Shown here: positions 16,726 through 24,313 of the stretch, piece by piece
Layout of the letters: each line of letters begins with the position of its first letter
Numbering within the stretch: position 1 is the first letter of the stretch
From: Labrys sedimenti
GTDB taxonomy: Bacteria > Pseudomonadota > Alphaproteobacteria > Rhizobiales > Labraceae
NCBI RefSeq assembly: GCF_034424805.1
Contig: NZ_JAXOUF010000001.1
Location: 620,001 to 684,000, forward strand
DNA: 64,000 nucleotides
Direction: 5' to 3'
Made by a program: the position numbers and the translations under genes
The notes under the pieces: generated by a model
What the model saw: only the letters and a program-made list of their open reading frames with translations
Told to the model about the DNA's origin: nothing
The model's database searches: none

Positions 16726-16952
16726 GACGCGGTGGCGCGCAGCATTGCTGCATCGGCAACGGGAGATCGACCTCGATCATGCTTGCGGATGCGGCTGCAG
16801 GCCAGCGTGCAGGGCGCTTCTTATCGATTTCATCGACAGATAGGTTCTATCGAACTCGACTATTCGGCTGGGCCGCCCCGTGCCAGCATTGCTTCCACCG
16901 GCGGCCGCCTGCCGGTGCGTCGAGGCGGATTGGATAAGCGTGAGGCTGCATC

Positions 16953-17930
16953 ATGGGCGAGTTGATCGACGGACAATGGCATCGCACAACTCCCTCGAAG
17001 CTGATGGCTGACGGCCGGTTGAGGCGCCCGCCCTCCGTCTATCGCAACTGGATCTCCTCCCAGGCAGACGCGCCTTTCAAGCCGGAAGCCGGGCGCTACC
17101 ACCTCTATGTCTCGCTGGCCTGTCCGTGGGCGCACCGCACCCTGATCATGCGCAGCCTCAAGGGGCTGGAGGGACTGATCGACATCTCCATCGTCAACTG
17201 GCTGATGGGAGAGGATGGCTGGAGCTTCGATCCGGGCCCCGGCGTGATGCCGGACAGCGTGAACGGCACGGCCAAGCTTCACGAAATCTATACGCTGGGC
17301 GATCCCGGTGCCACCACGCGCGTCACCGTGCCCGTCCTGTGGGACAAGCAGAGCCGGCGCATCGTTTCCAACGAATCCGCCGAAATCATCCGCATGTTCA
17401 ATTCCGCTTTCGACAGCGTCGGGGCGCGACCGGGCGACTTCTATCCGCACGAGCTCCGCACGGAGATCGATGCCGTCAACGAGCGCATCTACGAAAGCTT
17501 GAACAACGGTGTCTACAAGGCAGGCTTCGCCACCACGCAAGCCGCCTATGAGGAGGCCGTAGGGGCCGTCTTCGAGACGCTGGATTGGCTGGAGCATCGG
17601 CTCTCGCGACAGGCATTCCTTTTGGGCGAGCGCCTGACGGAGGCCGACATTCGCCTATTCACGACATTGCTGCGCTTCGACCCGGTCTATCACGGCCACT
17701 TCAAATGCAACCGGCGCAGGATTGCCGATTACCCCGCGCTTTGGGACTATACACGGATGCTTCATCAGCATCGGCTGATCCGGCCGACCATCGCCATGGA
17801 TCACATCAAGAAGCACTATTATGCCAGCCATGCCTGGATCAATCCGAGCCGTATCGTGCCTCTCGGCCCCGATCTCGACTATGACGCGCCCGTTTCCAGT
17901 CTGCGTGCGTCAGCGAGCCGCGCGGCGTGA
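16953..17930 (+). CDS. yqjG: Glutathionyl-hydroquinone reductase (YqjG/Xi-class GST)
   Basis: This 325-residue Xi-class glutathione transferase reduces glutathionyl-hydroquinones back to hydroquinone with a second glutathione. The catalytic cysteine is in SLACPWAHR (Cys57). The family pattern GWSFDPGPG and VPVLWDKQSRRIVSNESAEI follows, and the C-terminal helical domain has FLLGERLTEADIRLFTTLLRFD. It is larger than ordinary GSTs, as expected for the class. Function fits the quinone-detoxification genes at 8.9-11.7 kb. Its stop is six bases from the convergent LysR gene. Confidence 0.9.
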   Translation: MGELIDGQWHRTTPSKLMADGRLRRPPSVYRNWISSQADAPFKPEAGRYHLYVSLACPWAHRTLIMRSLKGLEGLIDISIVNWLMGEDGWSFDPGPGVMPDSVNGTAKLHEIYTLGDPGATTRVTVPVLWDKQSRRIVSNESAEIIRMFNSAFDSVGARPGDFYPHELRTEIDAVNERIYESLNNGVYKAGFATTQAAYEEAVGAVFETLDWLEHRLSRQAFLLGERLTEADIRLFTTLLRFDPVYHGHFKCNRRRIADYPALWDYTRMLHQHRLIRPTIAMDHIKKHYYASHAWINPSRIVPLGPDLDYDAPVSSLRASASRAA

Positions 17931-17936
17931 GATCTC

Positions 17937-18827
17937 TCATGGCGCCTGAAGGCGCCTGATCGGCAGTTCGTCCGGTATCGCAGCGAAGGCTTCGCGCAGA
18001 TGATCTGCCAGCATGGCAACCGCCCGTGTCGGATCCGGCGCGAGATGAAGCCGGATCTCGGCACCGGGCAGGGCAGGCAGGCCATCCCCGGGAGACAGGC
18101 TACGCAACCTGCGCGGCAGGAAGCTCGATTTCACCACGGTGACCGCCAACCCCTGGGCAGCCACGGCTTCCACCGTCGCCAGATTATGCGACACGAAGGC
18201 CAGTCGCCATGATCGTCTTGCGGCGTCGAGGGCTTCGATCGCCCATTTGCGGAAAAGGCAGCCCATCGGATAGAGCGCCACGGGGAGGGGATCGACCAGC
18301 CAGGCCTGATGCTCCGCACTGGCGGCCCAGACCGGCCGTTCGAGCCGCAGCAATTCTCCGCTCCCATGCCCCTCGGCGTGCATGGCGATGACGAGGTCGT
18401 AACTCTCGCCAAGGCGGCCGAGCATGGTGCTGGTCAGGCCGGTCTCCATCTCGACGTGAATGCGGGGATAGAGCGTCAGGAAGCGCGCCAGCAGGGACGG
18501 CAGTACATGGCTCCCATAATCGTCCATCACACCCAGGCGCACGCGCCCCTCGATCCGGTGCTGGCGAAGCTTGCCCACCGCCTCTTCGTTCAGGGCGAGG
18601 ATGCGCCGGGCATAGGTAACCAGGCTTTCGCCGGCCTGGGTAAGCTCGACCATGGTGGTGTTGCGGCGGAACAACTCGGCGGCAACCCGCATTTCCAGAC
18701 GCCTGATCTGCATGCTCACGGCAGATTGCGTGCGATTGAGCCGGGCCGCCGCCCGCGTGAAGGAGCGGTGATCGGCCACGGCCAGGAAGGCTCTCAGAAG
18801 ATCGGGATCGAGCATCGGCAACGTCAT
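17937..18827 (-). CDS. LysR-family transcriptional regulator
   Basis: This 296-residue LysR protein has an N-terminal winged helix (SFTRAAARLNRTQSAVSMQI, residues about 22-41) and a substrate-binding-like domain. I take the ATG at 18827; a GTG three bases upstream is possible. Its promoter region carries a CATCAC..ATCATGATGACG box that recurs exactly 900 bp away, upstream of an EamA exporter gene. I infer that this regulator controls that exporter; divergent LysR-EamA pairs are common. Confidence 0.85.
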   Translation of the reverse strand: MTLPMLDPDLLRAFLAVADHRSFTRAAARLNRTQSAVSMQIRRLEMRVAAELFRRNTTMVELTQAGESLVTYARRILALNEEAVGKLRQHRIEGRVRLGVMDDYGSHVLPSLLARFLTLYPRIHVEMETGLTSTMLGRLGESYDLVIAMHAEGHGSGELLRLERPVWAASAEHQAWLVDPLPVALYPMGCLFRKWAIEALDAARRSWRLAFVSHNLATVEAVAAQGLAVTVVKSSFLPRRLRSLSPGDGLPALPGAEIRLHLAPDPTRAVAMLADHLREAFAAIPDELPIRRLQAP

Positions 18828-18864
18828 CACGCATCATGATGACGACGGTGCAAGAAATGCAATT
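18825..18864. promoter_or_regulatory. LysR promoter box, left copy
   Basis: Three blocks, CATCAC, ATCATGATGACG (18833-18844) and AAATGCAATT (18855-18864), overlap the start codon and upstream region of the LysR gene. The same blocks with identical spacing occur at 19725-19764. The central CATCATGATG is palindromic, as expected for a regulator site. Confidence 0.6.
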
Positions 18865-19094
18865 TCCTTATGAGCCCGCTTCCCGTGCCCGCCACTCGAC
18901 GCGGCGTCGCCGACTTGATGAAAAGCGCCGACAGGCCCCGATATAGGGAGCGGTTTCCTTGCCTAGCCGATCCGTATTCGGCATAGCTCCGATTTTTTCC
19001 ACGCCGCTTTCCGTCGCGTAAGCGGCCTGCTTGATAATTCATCCGGAACTAGGGATACCCCCGTCGGGACAGAGAATTTCTGGAAAGGGAAGCC

Positions 19095-19526
19095 ATGGAC
19101 GGAGCATATTTGTCGGCTTTGGCGGCTCTGGCCGGATCGAGCATCGGGGCGTTCGCATCCTTTGTAACGACCTGGCTCAATCAGAACTATCAGCAAAGAG
19201 TTCAGCGCCTTTCCAATGAAATGTCACGGCGAGAAAGAATATTCGGAGAATTTATTGACGAAGCGTCGAGGGTCTACGGCGATACCCTGGAGAATGATCG
19301 GACCGACACAGCAAAACTTGTTAAGCTGTAATCTATCAAGAATAGAATGAAACTATTCCCGGGGGACGAGGTTATCGCAAGAGCGGAAGAAGGCCTTCAA
19401 ATAATCGTTCAGCGATATTCCTCGGAGAAGGTGGATTTCTCTCATTTTGATGCCAAAAAACTTCGGGAATCCGATCTCTTGTATGGCTTTACGGAAGCCT
19501 GCCGGAAGGAAGTCGTGCGCTACTGA
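19095..19526 (+). pseudogene. Conserved small membrane-anchored protein, interrupted by one stop codon
   Basis: The frame starts at 19095 with GGAAAGGGAAGCC upstream and encodes an N-terminal hydrophobic helix (LSALAALAGSSIGAFASFVT) followed by a charged helix (RERIFGEFIDEASRVYGDTL). A TAA at 19329-19331 stops it after 78 codons. The same frame then stays open for 64 more codons to a TGA at 19524, still reading as protein (NRMKLFPGDEVIARAEEGL, FTEACRKEVVRY). The whole length of about 143 codons and the order of segments match a known alphaproteobacterial family of small membrane-anchored proteins that I recall as unnamed, in which a Tyr follows KLVKL. A single C-to-A change would make the stop. 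A sequencing error is possible. Confidence 0.7.
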
Positions 19527-19724
19527 AGGCCGGATTATGGAGCAGGCCGCCATCGGTGGGTCACGGCTTCCGCAAGCTTCATTCTGCCGATTTGCCGGCG
19601 GTGCCAGCCCCATCGGATCGACGATCCGACGTTCGAAGGAGAGGAACGAGGGCCCGACGGCGCAGGCCTCCGGGCAACTTGATTCATTCAGACCGGGGGC
19701 GGTCAAGCCTTGCAATCCGACGGC

Positions 19725-19764
19725 CATCACAGATCATGATGACGTTCATCAACCAAATGCAATT
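19725..19764. promoter_or_regulatory. LysR-type box, right copy, upstream of the EamA gene
   Basis: CATCAC, ATCATGATGACG (19733-19744) and AAATGCAATT (19755-19764) repeat the blocks at 18825-18864 with the same spacing. It lies 60 bp before the EamA start and is a likely operator for it. The stretch 19527-19724 between the broken gene and this box holds no gene I can support. Confidence 0.6.
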
Positions 19765-19823
19765 CCCGCGCACCCCCCGCCGCCGCTAACCTGTTCCCGT
19801 AACGATCACGACGGGAGCGGGCG

Positions 19824-20750
19824 ATGTGGGGTGTTCTGGCGGCTGTCCTTTCGAGCGGTATCGGAGGCACTGCCGTGGTCGCCACACGCTCGCTCTCGAA
19901 GGCGATCGACCCGATCACGCTCGGCGCCCTGCGCTTCGGCCTCGGCTTCGTCTTCCTCCTGCCGGTCGCGTGCCTGCACCGTGAAGCCTGGCCGCCGCGG
20001 CGCGACTGGCCAGGTGTAGCGGGGCTGGGCCTTCTGTTCTTTGGGCTTTTTCCGATCCTGTTCAATGCTGCGCTCTATTTCACCACGGCAGCGCGCGGCG
20101 CCATTGCCCTCTCGGCCTTGCCGGTCCTGACCATGCTGGCGGCCACGGCCTTCCGGGCGGAGGCGATGACGGCACGCAAGGTCCTGGGCGTTCTGGTCAC
20201 CATGTCCGGGGTGACGCTGGCGCTGCTGTCCGGGCTCTCCACAGCGCCTCCAGGCGCCTGGCGTGGCGATCTCCTGATGCTCGCGGCGGCGCTCGTGATG
20301 GCGCTCTACACGATCTGGTCCCGGCCTTTTGTCACCCGTTCAGGGCCTATTCGCTTCACTCTGATGGCGATGGGTATCGGGGCGCTCTGCCTCGTTTCGG
20401 TGGCGGCGATCGGCGGAGGCTTGGCGAATGTTCGCGGGCTTTCGCTGGAAGCCTGGCTGGCTGCAACCTATCTCGGCATTGTCGGCAGCGCGCTGGTCTT
20501 CTTCCTGTGGTCTTTCGCGGTCACCCATACGACGCCGACGCTGGTGGCTATCGCAGTCGCGGTCAATCCGATCACAGCCAGCCTCGCGGGGGAGCTGTTT
20601 CTCGGAGAAAGGCTGGGCTGGAACTTCGTCGCGGGTCTTGGCGTGGTCTGTCTAGGCATCGTCATTGCAGCCACCAGGCCCGGCTGGCGCCCTTCACAGA
20701 TACTCAGCGAGAAACGTCGGTTTCACCCCCGAACACCACCCCGCGGTTGA
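19824..20750 (+). CDS. EamA-family (DMT superfamily) exporter
   Basis: This 308-residue inner-membrane protein has ten predicted helices in two EamA repeats: LSSGIGGTAVVATRSL opens the first and GDLLMLAAALVMALYTIWSR the second. The later segment FFLWSFAVTHTTPTLVAIAV with LGERLGWNFVAGLGVVCLGI is typical of the drug/metabolite transporter family. Substrates are unknown; family members export amino acids, nucleotides or drugs. Control by the LysR at 17937 is inferred from the shared promoter box. Its 3' end overlaps the truncated beta-barrel gene on the other strand by 47 bases. Confidence 0.87.
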   Translation: MWGVLAAVLSSGIGGTAVVATRSLSKAIDPITLGALRFGLGFVFLLPVACLHREAWPPRRDWPGVAGLGLLFFGLFPILFNAALYFTTAARGAIALSALPVLTMLAATAFRAEAMTARKVLGVLVTMSGVTLALLSGLSTAPPGAWRGDLLMLAAALVMALYTIWSRPFVTRSGPIRFTLMAMGIGALCLVSVAAIGGGLANVRGLSLEAWLAATYLGIVGSALVFFLWSFAVTHTTPTLVAIAVAVNPITASLAGELFLGERLGWNFVAGLGVVCLGIVIAATRPGWRPSQILSEKRRFHPRTPPRG

Positions 20751-21018
20751 ATTGGTAATTGTAGCCAGCATGCGCGCCGAAGGAGGAACCGAGATCCGAG
20801 GAGGACTGGCTGGCGCCTTCCGTGCTCCATTTCGACCTTCCCTGGGACAGGCCGGCATGAGCACCGGCATAGAACCCCGTCCAGTCATGGGGACCGGACG
20901 CTTTCTTGGAATCCAGGGGCGGCGGCGCGAATTTATTCTCCTTGGGAGCAAATCCGTCGGCAAAAGCACTGCCCGTCAGCAGGAGCAGTGCGCCGGCGGC
21001 GAAAGCGAGGATCTTCAT
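20704..21018 (-). pseudogene. Truncated outer-membrane beta-barrel (Omp25/porin-like) gene
   Basis: The product has a signal peptide (MKILAFAAGALLLLTGSAFA) and then the conserved start of rhizobial Opa/Omp25-type barrels: DWTGFYAGAHAGLSQG and, after about 40 residues, FGAHAGYNYQFNRGVVFGGE. Family members are usually 200-280 residues with eight strands; this one stops at 104 residues after roughly the second hairpin. The frame ends inside the 3' end of the EamA gene, so the missing two thirds seem to have been lost at this junction. It cannot form a full barrel. Confidence 0.72.
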
Positions 21019-21160
21019 GGTCGACTCCGGCAATTTCGTAGATTGGTCGCAGAATCTACAGAAGAATGCGACCGAATGAAGATCCTGCCCGAATGAAATC
21101 CTCCTCCGCCGCTCGAGCGGGGTTGTGACCGATGCGCGGCCGTTCCAGCCAGGCACAGTC

Positions 21161-21877
21161 TCAGCCAAGCCGATGCGTGATCCAGCCGCCCCAGAACAGG
21201 CTCGAGAAGAACAAGGTCGGTTCTGCGAAACCGGCCTGCATCAACAATTCTGCGACCTCCTGATCGGAAGCGGGCGGATCGGCGCCCTGCCGGATCTTGC
21301 CCAGCTTTGCAGTGATCTCTTGGGCCGATGCCCCATGCATGCGCCAGCGCTCGCCCCAGGCCGCGAGAAAGAGCGGCTTGCTCGCATAGACATGCCGGTT
21401 GCCGGCCAGGATGAGAGGTGCCCCGGGTTTGAGACGGGCTGCCAGCGCCTCGAGGATGGCCTGCTTGGCGGGAAGGCCGGGAAGGTGGTGCAGAACGCCG
21501 ATCAAGGTCGCGGCGTCATAGATCGGCTCTTCGGGCAGGGTCGCGACCTCGCCCAATACGGGCGTCGTTCGTGCCACCAGGCCCGCTTCGCCGACCGCGG
21601 CCATGGCGAGTTCGAGCATCGGGGCAGAAGGGTCCACGGCGGTGAAGTGCCAGAGCGGTTCGAGGCGAGCCGCCGAGACGATTTCCTGGGCGGTGCCGCC
21701 GGCACCCGCCACGAGAACCCGCGCCGGCCGACCTCGGCCGAGGTCGGCCGCGAGTAGGCAGGCGGCAAGTTCGTGGCAGGCATCATAGCCAGCAAGGGCG
21801 ATGCGGCTCTGGACCCCATATTCGGCCGCCCTGCCGGCGTCGAATTTTCCGGCTGCCGTGTTCTCCGTCTCGGTCAT
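21161..21877 (-). CDS. Class I SAM-dependent methyltransferase
   Basis: This 238-residue methyltransferase has the SAM-binding motif RVLVAGAGGTAQEI near residue 50, an acidic ribose-binding strand FTAVDPSAPMLELA near residue 80 and the post-motif LIGVLHHLPGLPAKQAILE. The start at 21877 is preceded by GAGGGAGAAG; an ATG six codons upstream is less likely. The acceptor substrate is unknown. It is followed on the same strand by a truncated barrel gene and preceded by the dienelactone-hydrolase gene, with no obvious functional link. Confidence 0.82.
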   Translation of the reverse strand: MTETENTAAGKFDAGRAAEYGVQSRIALAGYDACHELAACLLAADLGRGRPARVLVAGAGGTAQEIVSAARLEPLWHFTAVDPSAPMLELAMAAVGEAGLVARTTPVLGEVATLPEEPIYDAATLIGVLHHLPGLPAKQAILEALAARLKPGAPLILAGNRHVYASKPLFLAAWGERWRMHGASAQEITAKLGKIRQGADPPASDQEVAELLMQAGFAEPTLFFSSLFWGGWITHRLG

Positions 21878-21974
21878 GATCTTCTCCCTCACCACCGCTC
21901 CTTTGCTTGGGAGCGGCGATGCCGGGAAGGCCGGTTCTTATGCTGGTATAAAAGCTGACTGTCGCAGGCCTGGA

Positions 21975-22766
21975 TCAATTCTTGGCAAAGCTCTCGGCCA
22001 GCCAGGACCGCATCATCGCATAAGATCTCGCCGCGGCCTTGGCGTCGTAGCGGCAATTGCCCGTCTTGCCGGTGGCCTCGGTTTCCGTGAAGCAATGCAC
22101 GGCGTGGCCGATCTCGACGAATTGCCAGTCAGCGGGGCTGCCACGCATCTCCTCGGTAAATTTGGGCACGTCCGGCATGGTGGCGCTATCGTCGGCCCCA
22201 TTGATGGCGAGCACGCGTGCCTTGATGGTCTTGGCTAGCGTCGGATCGTCGGTGCCGAGCCCGCCATGGAAGGAAATCACGGCCTTGGCGTCCGAGCCGC
22301 TGCGCGCCAGGTCGAGTACGGCGCTGCCGCCGAAGCAGAAACCGATCGCCGCCAGCCGGGACTGGTCGACCGGCGCATTGGTAGCGTTGACCTTCAATTG
22401 CTCGAAGGCCTTGTCGATGCGCTTGCGCATCAGAGCTCGATTGCCATAGAGCGGCCCGATGGCGGCCTTGGCTTCATCGTCGTTCTTGGGGCGAACACCC
22501 TCGCCATACATGTCGGTGAGCAGGATGACGTAATCCTTGCCCGCGATCTTCTTCGCCTTCTCGACGGCGGTGTCGCCGACGCCATACCAGTTGGGCACCA
22601 TGACCAGGCCGGGTCGTTTGGCCTTGCCGGCGTCGTCATAGATCAGTTGGCTTTTGAAGGTCGTGCCGTCCAAGGTCCAATCGACCGGCTTGACCACCAT
22701 CTTGGCGAAGGCGGGCGTGGCAACGAAAAGGGCAAGTAAAGGCAGAACGAAGCGGGCAAGGCGCAT
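21975..22766 (-). CDS. Exported dienelactone hydrolase-family protein
   Basis: This 263-residue alpha/beta-hydrolase has a signal peptide (MRLARFVLPLLALFVATPAFA), so it should be periplasmic, unlike cytosolic DLH of aromatic degradation. The nucleophile is Cys in AAIGFCFGGSAVL (near residue 147), with Asp in INGADDSATMP and His in IGHAVHCF completing the triad. Hydrolysis of an ester or lactone is expected. No aromatic-pathway genes are adjacent; the nearest related function is the quinone cassette 11 kb away. Confidence 0.87.
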   Translation of the reverse strand: MRLARFVLPLLALFVATPAFAKMVVKPVDWTLDGTTFKSQLIYDDAGKAKRPGLVMVPNWYGVGDTAVEKAKKIAGKDYVILLTDMYGEGVRPKNDDEAKAAIGPLYGNRALMRKRIDKAFEQLKVNATNAPVDQSRLAAIGFCFGGSAVLDLARSGSDAKAVISFHGGLGTDDPTLAKTIKARVLAINGADDSATMPDVPKFTEEMRGSPADWQFVEIGHAVHCFTETEATGKTGNCRYDAKAAARSYAMMRSWLAESFAKN

Positions 22767-22831
22767 GGGATGTCCTCTCGACGGCGGATGAAACCTTGTC
22801 GGACCATCATGCTACCAGAGCCCGCAGGCTT

Positions 22832-23743
22832 TCAAACCTGCCGCGCGATGGTACCGATCACATTGACGAGAAGCCGCGCGGCCGTAAGCGCCGACAGGCC
22901 GCTTTCGTCGGCGGGCGGATAGAGTTCGACGAGATCGAAGCCCGCGATCCTTGCCCGCTTGCCGAGGCCTGCGATCAGGTCGATCACCTGGGTATAGCTG
23001 AGGCCGCCCGGCGTGCGGGCTGCCACTCCCGGCAGGACGCCGGGGTCGAGGCCATCGCAATCGAGGGTGACGACGACCTGCGCACCCGGGGGAATGTACT
23101 GGAGCGCAGCCTCGATGCCCTGGACGTGAATCTCACGGGCGGTGACCAGGCGGCTGCCATAGGTCCGGGCCGCCTCTATTTCTGCCAGGCGCGCGCTGCC
23201 GACGCCCCGCATGCCGACCTGCACGATGCCGGCCACATGCGCCATCTCGCTCGCGCGGCGCATCGGGCTGGAATAGCCCTGGCGTTCGCCGTGCAGTTCG
23301 TCGCGCCAGTCGATATGGGCATCGATCTGCAGGATCCAGACCGGGGCGTGATCGGCAAAGCCGGCAAGGAAGGGAATGGGGACGGAATCGTCGCCGCCGA
23401 GCAGGAGAGGTACGGCCCCCGCCGCCAGGATCTCGCGCGTCTTCGCCTCGATCCGATCCCGGTTCGTGGCATTGTCGTGCATGACAGTCTCGATGTTGCC
23501 GATATCGACGCAGGAACCGGGCTTGCCGTCGAAGAGCGGCCCACCCAGGTCGAAATCCCAATGCTCGACCAGACCGGAATCCTCCTGGCTGGCGGCGCGT
23601 ATGGAGTCCGGCGCCAAGGCATAGGGTGTGCTGTCCTTGGCGGGATAGGTGCTGCCATGGCCGGCACCGAAGATCACCATTCGAGGCGTGCGGTCGCCGG
23701 CAAGGTGGGCGGGAAAGTCCAGGAAGGTGGGTAGGGCGGTCAT
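22832..23743 (-). CDS. Arginase/agmatinase-family ureohydrolase, atypical metal site
   Basis: This 303-residue protein has the ureohydrolase fold that removes urea from guanidino compounds using two Mn ions. Conserved ligands are seen in QIDAHIDW (Asp141, His143, Asp145) and LDCDGLDPG (two Asp). The first ligand motif, normally GGDHS, reads GGDDS, so Asp119 replaces the usual His. Agmatinase is the closest general assignment, but the substrate could differ. It lies 26 bp downstream of the asnC gene on the same strand and may be co-transcribed with it at the border of the ectoine cluster. Confidence 0.82.
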   Translation of the reverse strand: MTALPTFLDFPAHLAGDRTPRMVIFGAGHGSTYPAKDSTPYALAPDSIRAASQEDSGLVEHWDFDLGGPLFDGKPGSCVDIGNIETVMHDNATNRDRIEAKTREILAAGAVPLLLGGDDSVPIPFLAGFADHAPVWILQIDAHIDWRDELHGERQGYSSPMRRASEMAHVAGIVQVGMRGVGSARLAEIEAARTYGSRLVTAREIHVQGIEAALQYIPPGAQVVVTLDCDGLDPGVLPGVAARTPGGLSYTQVIDLIAGLGKRARIAGFDLVELYPPADESGLSALTAARLLVNVIGTIARQV

Positions 23744-23769
23744 TGGGATCCAATCCTGTCGGCAGCAAC

Positions 23770-24252
23770 TCAGGAGACGGACGCTTCGACGATTTCGAGC
23801 GGGAATCCGGTCTGCTTGATGGTCTTCGTGACGATATAGGTGAAATAGCGGTCGATGCCGATTTCGGCCTCGAGCAAAGCATCGATCAGGCGCTGGTAGG
23901 AATCGATGTCGGTGGTCACCACGCGCAGAAGATAATCGATGCCACCCCCGACGGCGTCACAGGCGACGATGGCAGGCTCGCGCATCACCGCGGCCTCGAA
24001 GCGCTGGAAATCCGCCTGGCGATGGCTTTTGAGCGTGATCTCGACCAGCACGGTGGCAAAGCGCCCCAGCCGGGCCGCGTCGATGACGGCGCCGTAGCGG
24101 GCTATCACCCCGGCTTTTTCCAGGCGGCGCAGCCGTTCCCAGCACGCGGCTGCCGACAGGCCTGCCTCGGCGGCGAGGTTCAGCTTGGTGATGCGGCCAT
24201 CGCGCTGCAGGGCCGCGAGGATCTTCAGATCGATCTTGTCGAGTTTCAACAT
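23770..24252 (-). CDS. asnC: Lrp/AsnC-family regulator of the ectoine cluster
   Basis: This 160-residue protein has an N-terminal winged helix (RITKLNLAAEAGLSAAACWE, about residues 20-40) and a C-terminal RAM ligand-binding domain (GGGIDYLLRVVTTDIDSYQRL). It is divergent from the MocR-type gene with 61 bp between the starts. An asnC gene is a regular member of ectoine/hydroxyectoine catabolic clusters, where such proteins are thought to respond to pathway intermediates such as diaminobutyrate (for example DoeX). The role here is inferred from that synteny. Confidence 0.85.
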   Translation of the reverse strand: MLKLDKIDLKILAALQRDGRITKLNLAAEAGLSAAACWERLRRLEKAGVIARYGAVIDAARLGRFATVLVEITLKSHRQADFQRFEAAVMREPAIVACDAVGGGIDYLLRVVTTDIDSYQRLIDALLEAEIGIDRYFTYIVTKTIKQTGFPLEIVEASVS

Positions 24253-24270
24253 GGCGCCGGCGAATGGATT

Positions 24271-24302
24271 GGTATAATACGGATGGGCTTGGGTATTGTA
24301 TC
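24271..24302. promoter_or_regulatory. asnC-enuR intergenic region with candidate regulator sites
   Basis: The 61-bp gap between the divergent starts contains GGTATAATAC (24271-24280), GGGTATT and TTGTATC (24296-24302). TTGTATC recurs before eutB at 25815-25821. MocR-type regulators bind short repeats of this kind; this assignment is a guess from recurrence. Confidence 0.35.
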
Positions 24303-24313
24303 AGGACAATTTC

